Position numbers and translations under genes: made by a program | Shown here: piece after piece, positions 54,375 to 64,000 of the stretch | Layout of the letters: each line of letters opens with the position of its first letter | Numbering within the stretch: position 1 is the stretch's first letter | The notes under the pieces: model-generated | Told to the model about the DNA's origin: nothing | Databases searched by the model: none | The model's input: only the letters and a program-made list of their open reading frames with translations | NCBI RefSeq assembly: GCF_000002985.6 | Contig: NC_003282.8 | Location: 1,426,001 to 1,490,000, forward strand | Length of the DNA stretch: 64,000 bases | Origin: Caenorhabditis elegans | Taxonomy: Eukaryota > Nematoda > Chromadorea > Rhabditida > Rhabditidae | Reading direction: 5' to 3'

Positions 54375-54655
54375 TTGCTTACTATCAAAATATTCCTCAT
54401 AAAATTTCGACTCTCTTACCAGTTGGAAATTTTTTTCTACCTCTTTTCCCTGCAGAGTTACACGCGTTCAAAGATTTTACATCTAGAGAGTGTGGGAGAG
54501 GGAGAGAGCGCAGACAGCGTGCGCGTCTGCGTCTCCCCCTCCTCCACACTCTCTCGCCTGTCGATTTTCAAATGCGTGTATCTCTGCAGGGGAAAGAGCT
54601 AGAAAAAAGTTTTCAACTATAAAAATGTAGAAAATTTTATGGAGATTATTTCGCC
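54375..54655. mobile_element. Palindrome family P, copy 6
   Basis: Core GAGAGCGCAGACAGCGTGCG / CGTCTGCGTCTCCCCC; inner arms CTCTTTTCCCTGCAGAG and CTCTGCAGGGGAAAGAG. Confidence 0.75.
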
Positions 54656-54699
54656 AGTTGATAAAATTCTGATTTCTTTTGTGGTTTTTGAGATATACT

Positions 54700-55190
54700 G
54701 AGTTTCTTCAACCACAAAGTTAGGGCAATGACCAAAAATCAAATTCCTACTTTTTTAAAGTGTCGGGGAATGTCCCAAGAGCATCAAAGTACACATCTGT
54801 CTGCTTTCAGGTTTAATTAAATTCTGAGTAAAGTTTCTATCCGGGCGACCTTTGGAATTTCGGGAATTCCTTTTTCTTTTTTTTCTTTTTGAAACTTGAT
54901 GTTTTTCAAAATGTTTTAATTCAGAAGAAATTTGAAATTTTTTGAAATTTCAGAAAATTCGATATTTTTCTCATAATCAGGGTACAAAAAACACACAGAG
55001 TACTTGCACAAACTCTAGAATTCACTGAATTTTAGATTTTTTTTTCTGAAATTTTGGCTATTGAACCATAGCATTTGGCTATATTAATTCGTTTGACGAA
55101 AAAATCAAAAAATCAACAAAAAATTTATTTAGTGTACAATACAATAAAATGTATATTTTTCTTCAAATTTTGGTTAATTAAACTAAAAAA
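54700..55190. other. AT-rich non-coding sequence
   Basis: No coding signal, repeat family or RNA gene recognised; the same holds for most of 56110-56700, 56880-57480 and 57630-58050 apart from elements listed. Confidence 0.4.
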
Positions 55191-55195
55191 AAATT

Positions 55196-55285
55196 AGTGA
55201 AACCCTAGGGGCTCGAACCCCTGACCTTCAGAACCATAGCCCAGCCTCTTACCCATTGAGCCATCACTACCAATTTTTAAAAAAT
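55196..55285 (-). repeat. tRNA-like repeat, copy 18 (leader lost)
   Basis: GGTTCGAGCCCC and TGGCTCAATGGGTAAGAGG; the leader is missing beyond ATTTTT. Confidence 0.7.
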
Positions 55286-55639
55286 TTGATGTTTTTTCTT
55301 CAAAATTTCACGTGAAACAGATTTTTTTTTCAACAAGTTTTCACAACTTTAAAAATGCGAAAATTTCTCCAAAAAAATACGCGTGGTTTCTGCTCAAACC
55401 CAGCCAACTGGAAAATCTTCTGCTCCTCTCATTTACAAAAAAACATTTCGTATTTTTAGAACTTGGGAATCACGTATATTCATACTGTCTACCCCCAAAC
55501 TTGAATACGTGAAATTTTTAATTCAAATCTACATATAAAGCTTGACAAATTTGATCAATCTGAACATTTTTGTAATATCGAATTTCCGCAAATTCCTGTT
55601 TAATAATTATTTTCAAATAGCTTATTTTTGTTCAGAAGT

Positions 55640-55800
55640 GCCCAAAAAATTTTGAGAACCTTAGAGTTTCTGGGAGCCTAGTTACAGCTCTTCAATGATT
55701 CGAGCGCGCGTCGCGGTCTGCGTCGCGGTCAGGCTGCCGAATTCGGAACGCTGTATCTCGGCTCCCAGTGATCGTACTATTTGGAAATTTTCAGGACTTA
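55640..55800. mobile_element. GC-centred palindrome, family Q copy 1 (family description)
   Basis: Outer GGGAGCCTAGTTACAGC and GTATCTCGGCTCCC are inverted; the centre is GAGCGCGCGTCGCGGTCTGC with GTCGCGGTC. Five copies occur in 55.6-59.0 kb. Confidence 0.65.
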
Positions 55801-55964
55801 TTGGGGGTGCAAGGAGAAAAATGAAAATGTGAATTAGATTATAAACTGAAAATTGAATCTATTTTCCAACTCAAAAATTTTCGATTAATAAAAACAAAAT
55901 TGAAATTTTTTAAAAATATATTTGTGTACAAAACAACGTTGCACAGGAAATTTTATTTAAAACC

Positions 55965-56105
55965 CAAAAAGTTTCATCATTGTACGGCATCTGGGACCCG
56001 AGTTACAGCTTCAAATATTCGAGCGCGCGTCGCGGTCTGCGTCGCGGTCAAGCATCTCGGCTCCCCGTCATCCAACTGTTTTGAAATTTTTTGAGCGTAC
56101 GGATT
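55965..56105. mobile_element. Palindrome family Q, copy 2
   Basis: GAGTTACAGCTTCAAATATTC, GCGCGCGTCGCGGTCTGC, ATCTCGGCTCCCC. Confidence 0.65.
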
Positions 56106-56714
56106 ACTACCGGGAGACTGCAAAAAGGGACTAGAAAGCTAAAAAAAATTTTTTTTTTAATTTTAATGTTTTGGATATTTTTCCAGTTTCTTCTCAATCC
56201 CGTTACTAAAATTTTTTTGTTAATTTCTTAAAAATAAACCAGTCAACCGCCTCCAACAAACTAGATACTTTTCTAATTAAAAACTGCCATTTCCACTTCC
56301 CCAGCTTCATCGGACCCTCATTTTCCCCATTCTTCTTGACTCTATTCATCAATTTAGCTTATTTTATCCAACATAAATACCAACTGATTCATCTTCGTCT
56401 TTACTGATTTCGAACTTTTTCAAATGAACATTTTCTGTCTGAAATTCCCCTGAAGTTTGGTGATCTAATGCGTCATTTCGTAGACGTTTTCAGACATTTT
56501 TCAAATTTCAATAGCCACATAACTAGGATCGTTAGTCAGTCCTCTATTTCCTGGAAAACCCCCAAAAGTTCTGAACAAAAAATTAGCTTCATTTTCTGGA
56601 AATGATCGATCTTCAGAAGTACAAAAATCTGAGTATTTAAGATTAGGATCTTCTCGAGAGATATCAAAATTTTCTGTTTTCAAGTCTTCAACCAAGTACG
56701 CTCCAAAAATTTCA

Positions 56715-56870
56715 ATTCGTTAGGACCGCTGATAACCGAGCTATGCCGCTTCAAACTTCAACGCGCGCGTCGCGGTCGGCGTCGCGGCCCGCCTACAATC
56801 TTTGGAGGGGTGTATCTCGGCGCCAAGTGGTCCTAGGACTCCCATATTTTTTGTGAATACTTTTTCAGCT
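56715..56870. mobile_element. Palindrome family Q, copy 3
   Basis: ACCGAGCTATGCCGC, GCGCGCGTCGCGGTCGGC, GTGTATCTCGGCGCC. Confidence 0.6.
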
Positions 56871-57489
56871 TATATTTTTGTTTGAAAGCATTCATTGTTG
56901 AAAATATGGGAATTTTTTTTGAGATAAAAAAAAATTTAAATTTTTTTTAATTTTGCAAATAATATTTCAAATTTCCAAAATGATCTACGTTTCAACATTG
57001 AGCTAATGAGCCCAAAAACAAAAAATGTTCAATGCCTAATGAACCTCGAAGCTCGCACAAAACACAATATTGAATTTCAGAGAGCAATAGTTCAGCAAAA
57101 AAAATATTTTTCATGTTATTTCCAGTTTTCAAATGGAAATTTTAAAATTAGATACTCGGTTTCATTAGTATTTCGAAAAACAACTTAATAGGCTCTACTC
57201 ATTACCCACGGCGTGAGCGTGTAAATATTTTCTTTTTTTTTTTTTTAATTGTTTTTCGAAAATACATTAACTTCAAATTGAAAATTATAAAGGCTTTCAT
57301 TAATTTTTGATCCAAATTAAATTGAAAATAGCAAATAAATACTGCCCCTTTTTCCATTTTTTCCTAAATTTTTTTTTTAAATGTTTATGGGTTGAAAATT
57401 CAAAAAAAAAGAAGTTGTTTTTTTCACTATTATTCCATTTTTCAAGTGATCTACTAACTAAGTCACACAAAATAAAAATTATCTGCTTT

Positions 57490-57625
57490 ATCGCGGGCTC
57501 GAACCTCGGACCCTCAGAACCATAGCCCACCTTCTACCCAGTTGAGCCACTCTCCACAAATTTTCGAAGCTGTCAGAAACGGGCCAATATCGGCTTCAAA
57601 TAGACAGATTTTTAGCGGGAATTTT
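57490..57625 (-). repeat. tRNA-like repeat, copy 19
   Basis: GGTTCGAGCCCGC (minus strand) and TGGCTCAACTGGGTAGAAG. Confidence 0.75.
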
Positions 57626-58059
57626 GAGTTTTTCAGTTGAAAATTGGTTTCGCTTTGACTTTTTCACGAAAAATTTCATTTGAAAACTTTTTTTTTTCAA
57701 ATTTAACCCCCAGAATAAATTCTCAGAATTTAACAAACTTAACTAGAAAATATAGAATGTTTATGTCAAACGAGAAAAAAAATCTAATTGCTCATAGGAT
57801 TATTGAACCCTTAGTAGCTCTTTTTCACAGAACTCACCGCTCGTTAATCAAGCCGCCATTCGAGAAAAAGCAGAATTGATCACTTTATATTTCATTCAAT
57901 GTTGTGCAAAACTTACGTAGATTTCCGGGAAATGATATGGCATAAAAGTTGGAGCAAAAAGAAGTTATTAAGGAAAAAAAAATCAGAAATCAGTTTTCTA
58001 GTTGCAAACATCATATGAAAATTTTTAATATTATTCCTACTACTTTTTTAATACAAAAT

Positions 58060-58215
58060 TAGAACTCTCCATAAAATTCCCGTCAAATTGACTCCCATAT
58101 TGGCCAGCTTCCGACGAGTTCGAAAAGTGAGTTGCAGTGGCTCAGCAGGGTAGAGGTTGGACTATAGTGCGGAAGCTCTGGGGTTCGAGCCCCCAATGTG
58201 GTTTTTGTCTTTTTT
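58060..58215 (+). repeat. tRNA-like repeat, copy 20
   Basis: TGGCTCAGCAGGGTAGAGG and GGTTCGAGCCCCC; followed by TCTTTTTTTG. Confidence 0.8.
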
Positions 58216-58529
58216 TGTCGAGCCTGCTGTTTAGACTGATGTCGACTTAGTGGAAAATTATTTTAGGAAGTTTTTATTTCGAAAATGGTGCCCTCCTCCG
58301 TTTTTCTCACGGTGTGTCCAAAAAAATCCAATTGTTCATAGATCACACTACACTCTTTCTCACAATTTGGGTGCAATGTTTGATACACTAAATGTAACAC
58401 ATTTTTGATTAGAGAATTTTTGTTTCAGAAAATTTTTTAGCCTCAAAAATATACCAAAAACACTCAAAAAAAATTAGCAAATTATTTTAAAAAAAGTGTT
58501 TCATTAAAATCAAGATTTCTAACAAAGTC

Positions 58530-58700
58530 TGTTAGACATAGCCAATTTCTAAACGCTGCAAAAAGTTCAACGTTCTAGGTCCTCTATATATCAAGATACA
58601 GACGTTCAAAGGTTATGGGCGGACCGCGACGCAGACCGCGCCGCACCCAGAACTTTGAAAAACGCGTAACTCGGTGGTTCGAGAACGCTAAAACATTTTG
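58530..58700. mobile_element. Palindrome family Q, copy 4
   Basis: GATACAGACGTTCAAAG, GCGGACCGCGACGCAGACCG, GCGTAACTCGGTGGTTCG. Confidence 0.6.
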
Positions 58701-58854
58701 AATCTAATTTTTAAAAAATTAATGTGCAACACTTTCAGACTTTTCAAAAAATTCTCGAAAAATTTTCAGAATTTTTTTTTGAAAAAAATAAAAAATTTTG
58801 AAACTTGCAATTTGAGATTTTATCCAAGAGACTATATTCTTTTTATTACGCCCA

Positions 58855-59000
58855 CAAAATTTCGGAGCTCTAACTCCACTGAGTGCCAAGATACAGCCCT
58901 TCAAAGATTGTGGGCGAACCGCAACGCAGACCGCGCCGCGCCCCAGATCTTCGAAGGGGTGTATCTCGGTCGCCATTGGTCGTAGCGTATTTAAAATTTT
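58855..59000. mobile_element. Palindrome family Q, copy 5
   Basis: GATACAGCCCTTCAAAGATTG, GAACCGCAACGCAGACCGCG, GTGTATCTCGGTCGCC. Confidence 0.6.
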
Positions 59001-59480
59001 CGTGACGACCTGAATTAATTTGTAGAGTATTGTTTTCAAGGAACTTGCTATTTTGGAAAAGTCTAATAATTTTCGGAAAAAAATTAATTTCCATAATTTC
59101 CAAAATTACTCGGAACCGACCTATCACCGGAAAATGTCATGAAAAACATATACCTAATATAGTTAATAAATCTAACACTGCCTGTGTCTTGTTCTCTCTT
59201 TCCATATAACTAACCCAATTATCGCTCCATGGCCAGGTGCCTAGAACTCACTGATTAATCGTTTTGCTCCGTTGGAGCAGCTCATATGCTTTTCTAATAG
59301 TATTTTTAAGTGTTTTTTCTCCTGTTTTTTTTCAGTTTTTATTTGTTGATACATTCGTTGGTATTGTAGTTTCCGGGAACTCCTTTTTCATTAATTTTTT
59401 TAGATTCAATTTTTTCATTTTTTTGCAGACTTCAAATTGTGTTCTATTGACCAATCAGTGAAGTATTTTTTTAAAGAAAA
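59000..59480 (+). other. Upstream region of the srd gene
   Basis: Contains CTCTCTTTCCATATAACTAA and CTCCATGGCCAGGTG, with an AT-rich hydrophobic frame (SSYAFLIVFLSVF) that I do not regard as coding. Promoter elements are not identifiable. Confidence 0.3.
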
Positions 59481-62400
59481 ATGTTTTACCTGGAAGAAGT
59501 TGCGGTAAGTTTATCCGTTTTTTTTAATCCGGAAATTGAAGAATGAAAAATTTTCAAAATTTTATTTTTTAGCTCAAATTTTTTTAAAATACTCAATATA
59601 AGTTCCTAAAATTTTCGCATACTTTTAATTCATTTTTGGCATTTTCCACGTGAATTTCTGTTTATTTTTCGAAATTTTTAAATATTTCTCACGTCACTCT
59701 ATTTTCCGGTTTGGCAATGTAGTAAGTACATTTTCAGTTTTTTAGCAATAATACGCTTAATTGTGTTATTAATAATAACAGTATTACGTCAATAATAATA
59801 TAAGTACAGAAAATATATTGAAAACCAACAGGTTCAATAATGGAATTTTTTTGAAAATTAATGATTTTGAATTTTTTGAAAAAAATTTCAAATTATCATA
59901 ACTCTGGTATAAAAGTAGATTTAAGATATCCTAATGTGTTTTAAAATAATGCAAATATTTATTATTACCTATACCAACAGATTTTTTCAATTATGATACA
60001 ATTTTAAAATTTTTGAAATTGGAAAAAAAACAATTTGTTGTATTTTTCAAACTCTATAACTTTGTTCCAAATATAGTTTTCATAATGTTTTTATGTTTTT
60101 ATATAGCTCGGGCAATTTTTTAAATGATATCGTTAAAAATTGAAAACTTAAATTTAAAAAAACCATTAAAAATGATCTGTTAAAATTTTCCAAAAAAATT
60201 GTTTTTTGGAAAATGTTTTTGTTTTTCAAATTGTTAAAACTTTGTTCAAAATCAACATTTTAACAATAATTTGTATATATTCTCAAAGAAAATTTTTTAT
60301 ACTACAAGATGTGTTAATTTTTGGTTGATTACCTTACTACTAACAAAAGTTATACGCAATTTCCTCTACCACTGCCCCAAAAACATTTAGACCAATACAC
60401 TACTACTACACCAACACACATAAAACAAACGTCAACTTTTTTTTGTTGATTGTATTACTTTGTAAATTGAATTTTCCGACCATGAAACATTAATGTCAGA
60501 AAAAAAAGTAGAAAAAGTTAATATTTGATTCGAAAATGATCAAAGTTCACTGGAAACTTCATTAAATTTCCTATATTTTGACCCCCCATATTGGCTAGTT
60601 TCCGCTAACTTTGAAATATGGATGCAGTGGCTCAGCTGGGTAGAGGTTGGGCTATGGTTCTGAGGGTCAAGGGTTCGAACCCCCTGTTTGGTTAATATTT
60701 TTTGTAGACTGTTTTAATTAAAAATAGCACATTTAGAGGACATACCTCATAAAAAATTTAAAGATTTTCCATCAAAATTTTCCAATTACAGAAGCAAAAA
60801 TGGTCTCCGTACGACTACGCGGCGAGCACATTTTGGTGGATAACAGGCTCATTTGCAATTCCACTTAATCTTATTTTGATCTACCTGATAATGTTCAAAT
60901 CGCCGAAAAGTTTGCAACTTTACAGTATTTTTCTGATTAATACCACTTTGGGGGACTTGGCATTCTCCATTTCGTGTACTTTGGCACAAATTCGGTGGGT
61001 CACTAATAAGAAATTTCGAGAATTTGAAAATTAAATTTGTTTAAAAATTTTTCTAAAAAATTTTGAAAATTTTGAATTTTTTTTTCGAAAAATTTATATT
61101 TTCGGGACCTAACTCCAAGTTTTAATTAGAAAATTCGAATTCCCCGCGCAGTTCCCGTCAATTTGACCCCCATATTGGCCCATTTCCGACGATTTTCGAA
61201 ATTCGGTCGCAGTGGTGCAGTGGGTAAGAGACTTGGCTGGCGCGCCGAAGGTCACAGGTTCGAGTCCTCAGGGCGGAATAATTTTTTTTCTTTGCGTGAT
61301 TTGGTTTGTTTAACGTTTTCTAATAATGAAATGTTAAAGTTAGAAAATTTTTCGAAAAATTGAATTTTGAAAAAAAAAAATTTTTGAAAAATGTTTAACT
61401 TTTTTGCAGAATAATACCGAACAAATGGGCATTTGCATATATTTCCCTGGGTCCTGCTGGCTGGATTGGAGGGTCACAGGGTGGTTATTGGGCATATTGT
61501 GTCATGCTTCACTCCCTATTCTACATGTTCTTGTGCTTTCCAATAAGTTTTGGCTTCCGGTATTGGATATTGATTCGACCGGCTCCCGAACAAAAATCAT
61601 GTATTTTAATGTGTTTTTGCCTGTGGCTTGTCGCTTTTGCGCAGCATGTAAGTTGAAAACTGTCAAAAAATTAAAAAAAAATTTTTTTTGGAAATTTGTA
61701 ATTTTTGGCTCAAAATTTAGATTTTCTTTAATTTTGTTTGAAAATTAGAATTTAGCTCACTGGATTCATTCAGTTTAGTCTACTATTTCCTCCAGTTCGG
61801 GTCCTACTACGAAAACCTCCTGGGGTACTGTAGGTTTTCGTAGTGAGGCCCAAAGTAATCCGAACCTAGGTATGATTATACTTAAATTGAAGCCCTTGTT
61901 ACGTGTTATCCAATAATTTTAGTTTTGATATCCAAATCCTACATTTGTGTGAAATTTTTTTGAAAAATCAAAAATTTCAAAAAAAAAAATTTTTTTCGAA
62001 AATTTTGAAACTTTTTTCCAGATCTGCTTCATATTCTCCGAATCACCGCCAGATGAAATAACGGCTTATCTAAAAGAAAATAAGCCAATGTACAAAGTAG
62101 ATCACTTCTTTATTTCCGGTAACCATATGATCAAGTCACCGCTGACCTCGGTCACTTTGGCCACAATAGTTCTCCCGATGTTCCCAATTTATTGTATGGT
62201 CATATTTTTCTATAAGAAAGTACACAATTATCTAATTCATAATAAGACGGTAAGAAAAAATGAATTTGGGAAAAATATTAATTTTTGAAAAAAAATCCAA
62301 CTTTTTTTTTGAAATTTCAAATTGTTTAAATAATTTTTTTACCCCTGTAAGATCATGTTAGAAATTGCTCCAAATTGTGAGAAAAATCTGAAAAAAAAAT

Positions 62401-63762
62401 AATAGACCGCTCGGGGGCTCGATCCCCGGAGCTGTGATTCAGAGCCCAGCCTCTACCCAGCTGAGCCACTGCGCCCTCGATTTTTAATAATTATCAGAAA
62501 CGCGCCAATATGGGAGAAATTTAAAGGGATATGATGGTGAATCTGAGTTTGACACTTAAAATAATATAGTTTAAAAGAGAAAAAAAAAGAAAAGGCATTT
62601 GAAATTTCGAAAAATTAAAAAAAAACGATTTTTTTTGAAAATCGAAATTTTGAATTTTTTTCAAACTTATATTTATCGATTTTCACCTCATAAATTAAAA
62701 TTCTTCATAAAATTCTGCTCCATTTGACCCCTATATTGGCCAGTTTCCGACAAGTTTGAAAACTGGGTCGCGGTGGCTCAGTGGGTAAAAGGGTTAGCTT
62801 CGGCGCAGAAGGCCCGGGGTTCGAGCCCACATGAGGCCAAAATTTTTTGCAGTTTTTTTTATCTTTTTTATTTTTTTTTTCTTTTAATTGTGTTTAGTTG
62901 ATAGGATCAAAGGTGTTTTTGGAAAAATCGAAAAAAAAATGTTTTTAAGTTTTTTAAAATTATAATTTGGAAGTTAATTTATTTTTAATAACCAATTTCT
63001 ACAACTATTTTTTTAATTTTCAGACAATGAGTGAAGGAACCGAAAAAGGCCATCGAAAACTCATCCAAGTGCTCACAATTCAGGCTTCGGTGCCGATTTT
63101 CCTAGTGTTTCCGCCAATTACACTTTATGGACTATATCACCTTGAATTTATTAATTTGACGGTTGCCGAGTATTTGGTTTACACAATTTTTAGGTAAAAA
63201 TTTACATTTTTCTCCTAAATTTTACCAAAAAAATTTTTTTATAATTTTTTTTTTTAACTTTTATATTTTGACCATTTAAATCGTCCAAAAAGTGTTAAAT
63301 CTGTATTCAGCTAGCTAAGAGCTTCAATTTAAGTATAATCATGACTAGGTTTCCTTCACTTTGGGTCCCACAGCGAAAATGCAAAGGGTACTGTAGATTT
63401 TCGCTGCGAGACCCAAAGTGAAGGGAACCTAGGCGTGATTATACTTAAATGAAAGCTCTCGTTGTGCTGAATTTGAATTTAAGGTTGGAAATTGCTAAAA
63501 ATCAACATTTTTAGAAAAATTTAGAAAAAAAAATTAGAATTTTTTTCAATTTTTTTTCAAAATTTCAAAATTCAAAATTGCTCCAATTTTCAGCGTAATC
63601 CCCCTTATCCAACCAATTATCACAATATACTACATAAAACCGTATAACCATGGTTTCCGACGTCTATTCTGCCGCTGGATGGTCCGGCCAATTCCTACGA
63701 AATCTCTGACTACTGTATATGGGGAACGCGAGACGCGATACTCGTCGACGAGATATGATTGA
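59481..63762 (+). CDS. Serpentine (7TM) chemoreceptor, srd class
   Basis: Six exons (59481-59504, 60792-60994, 61410-61647, 62022-62249, 63024-63193, 63594-63762) keep phase throughout and give 343 residues, the normal length for nematode srd receptors. Helix 1 is SFAIPLNLILIYLIMF, followed by KSPKSLQLYSIFLINTTLGD (loop 1 and helix 2). RIIPNKWAFAYISLGP precedes helix 3; GFRYWILIRP lies after it; ICFIFSESPPDEI is in the second extracellular loop; HRKLIQVLTIQASVPIF begins helix 6; PLIQPIITIYYIKPYN is helix 7. This order is typical of the srd family, whose members are thought to be chemosensory. The first exon is tiny (8 codons), and the first intron is 1.3 kb with one tRNA-like repeat. The gene appears intact, with no stop or frameshift. 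No srd number is assigned. Confidence 0.85.
60535..60705 (+). repeat. tRNA-like repeat, copy 21 (srd intron 1)
   Basis: TGGCTCAGCTGGGTAGAGG and GGTTCGAACCCCC; all parts intact. Confidence 0.8.
61125..61290 (+). repeat. tRNA-like repeat, copy 22 (srd intron 2)
   Basis: The A box is changed (TGGTGCAGTGGGTAAGAG); B box GGTTCGAGTCC. Confidence 0.75.
61755..61905. mobile_element. Palindromic miniature element (GGGTCC..CGAAAACC family), copy 2
   Basis: Core GGGTCCTACTACGAAAACC / GGTTTTCGTAGTGAGGCCC around TCCTGGGGTACTGTA, right end TATGATTATACTTAAATTGA. It lies in srd intron 3. Confidence 0.7.
62400..62560 (-). repeat. tRNA-like repeat, copy 23 (srd intron 4)
   Basis: B box degenerate (GGGATCGAGCCCCC); A box TGGCTCAGCTGGGTAGAGG. 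Confidence 0.7.
62690..62850 (+). repeat. tRNA-like repeat, copy 24 (srd intron 4)
   Basis: TGGCTCAGTGGGTAAAAGG and GGTTCGAGCCC. It is inverted relative to the copy 210 bases to its left. Confidence 0.8.
63310..63470. mobile_element. Palindromic miniature element, copy 3
   Basis: Near-perfect hairpin: GAGCTTCAATTTAAGTATAA / TTATACTTAAATGAAAGCTC outside and TTTGGGTCCCACAGCGAAAA / TTTTCGCTGCGAGACCCAAA inside, with GGGTACTGTA at the turn. It lies in srd intron 5. Confidence 0.85.
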
Positions 63763-63795
63763 TTTTTTCTTAATTAACCCTTTTTTTAATGTTTT

Positions 63796-63801
63796 AATAA
63801 A
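63796..63801 (+). terminator. Polyadenylation signal of the srd gene
   Basis: AATAAA 34 bases after the stop codon. Confidence 0.65.
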
Positions 63802-63929
63802 TAATAAAATTTGAAAATAAAAATTAAAAAAGTCGAAATTTTTTTGTACTTTTTCAAAAAAATTTTTTTTGAAATTTTGAGTTTCAACTTCAAAAAAGAA
63901 CAATAAAACCTATTAAGGCAAACTGATAA

Positions 63930-64000
63930 AGTTGAAAACCGCCCCCGTGGGTCGAACCCCGGTCTTCTCAGTCTCACCGAGACCTCTACCCAGTTGAGCC
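63930..64000 (-). repeat. tRNA-like repeat, copy 25 (cut by window end)
   Basis: Minus-strand GGTTCGACCCACGG and TCAACTGGGTAGAGG; the leader lies outside the window. Confidence 0.75.

Noticed and set aside
58698..59127. Both-strand frames near 58.7-59.1 kb
   Set aside because: They run through two family Q palindromes; near mirror-image frames on both strands are expected from an inverted repeat.
59264..59461. Hydrophobic 65-residue plus-strand frame before the srd gene
   Set aside because: Phe-rich translation of T-rich DNA; the frame ends before the srd start and has no donor in phase with it.
38400..64000. The tRNA-like repeats as functional tRNA genes
   Set aside because: They keep A and B boxes and a T-arm but no pairing acceptor stem, and several have damaged boxes; they are repeats, not tRNAs.

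Overview
This window is animal nuclear DNA from a Caenorhabditis nematode, almost certainly C. elegans. It has many short introns with GTAAGT/TTTCAG borders, AT-rich intergenic DNA, TTAGGC telomere-type hexamers, a cuticle collagen with a short outron-type leader, and nematode-specific families (CW/C-type lectin, transthyretin-like, srd chemoreceptor). From memory, the combination of a calpain pair, an NAD kinase and a cuticle collagen matches clone Y77E11A on chromosome IV (clp-6, clp-7, nadk-1, col-106). That assignment is recall, not a search.

Layout. 1-3.1 kb: two tandem minus-strand genes encoding secreted CW (PAN-like) plus C-type-lectin-like proteins; the first runs off the left edge. 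3.6-4.3 kb: a transthyretin-like secreted protein. 5.4-9.0 and 10.9-20.0 kb: two paralogous calpain proteases with identical exon phases and intact Cys/His/Asn triads, both without an EF-hand domain. 21.6-22.3 kb: a plus-strand two-exon candidate I do not recognise. 24.4-24.8 kb: an acidic ORF that looks like a stray copy of the calpain N-terminus. 24.8-31 kb: mostly non-coding, repeat-rich. 31.1-33.4 kb: a mitochondrial-type NAD kinase, convergent with a collagen gene at 33.9-34.8 kb. 36.0-52.1 kb: a GRAMD4-like membrane protein on the minus strand whose introns are packed with repeats. 59.5-63.8 kb: a six-exon serpentine receptor of the srd class.

The genes do not form one pathway; this looks like a chromosome arm of tandem gene families and repeats. 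I assembled the exon models by hand from splice signals and checked codon phase across every junction, so coordinates for the seven better-supported models (CW-CTLD gene A, transthyretin-like gene, both calpains, NAD kinase, GRAMD4-like gene, srd) are internally consistent but not confirmed by transcripts.

The most interesting content is mobile and repetitive DNA: two Helitron-like elements with typical 3' hairpin-CTRR ends, one carrying arrays of heat-shock-element-like sites and both carrying long arrays of E2F-core motifs; more than twenty copies of a tRNA-like repeat with A and B boxes and a conserved upstream leader; two families of GC-centred palindromes; two elements with CACAGG termini filled with internal motifs; and a tRNA-Asp-like sequence carrying a precise 19-nt internal duplication.
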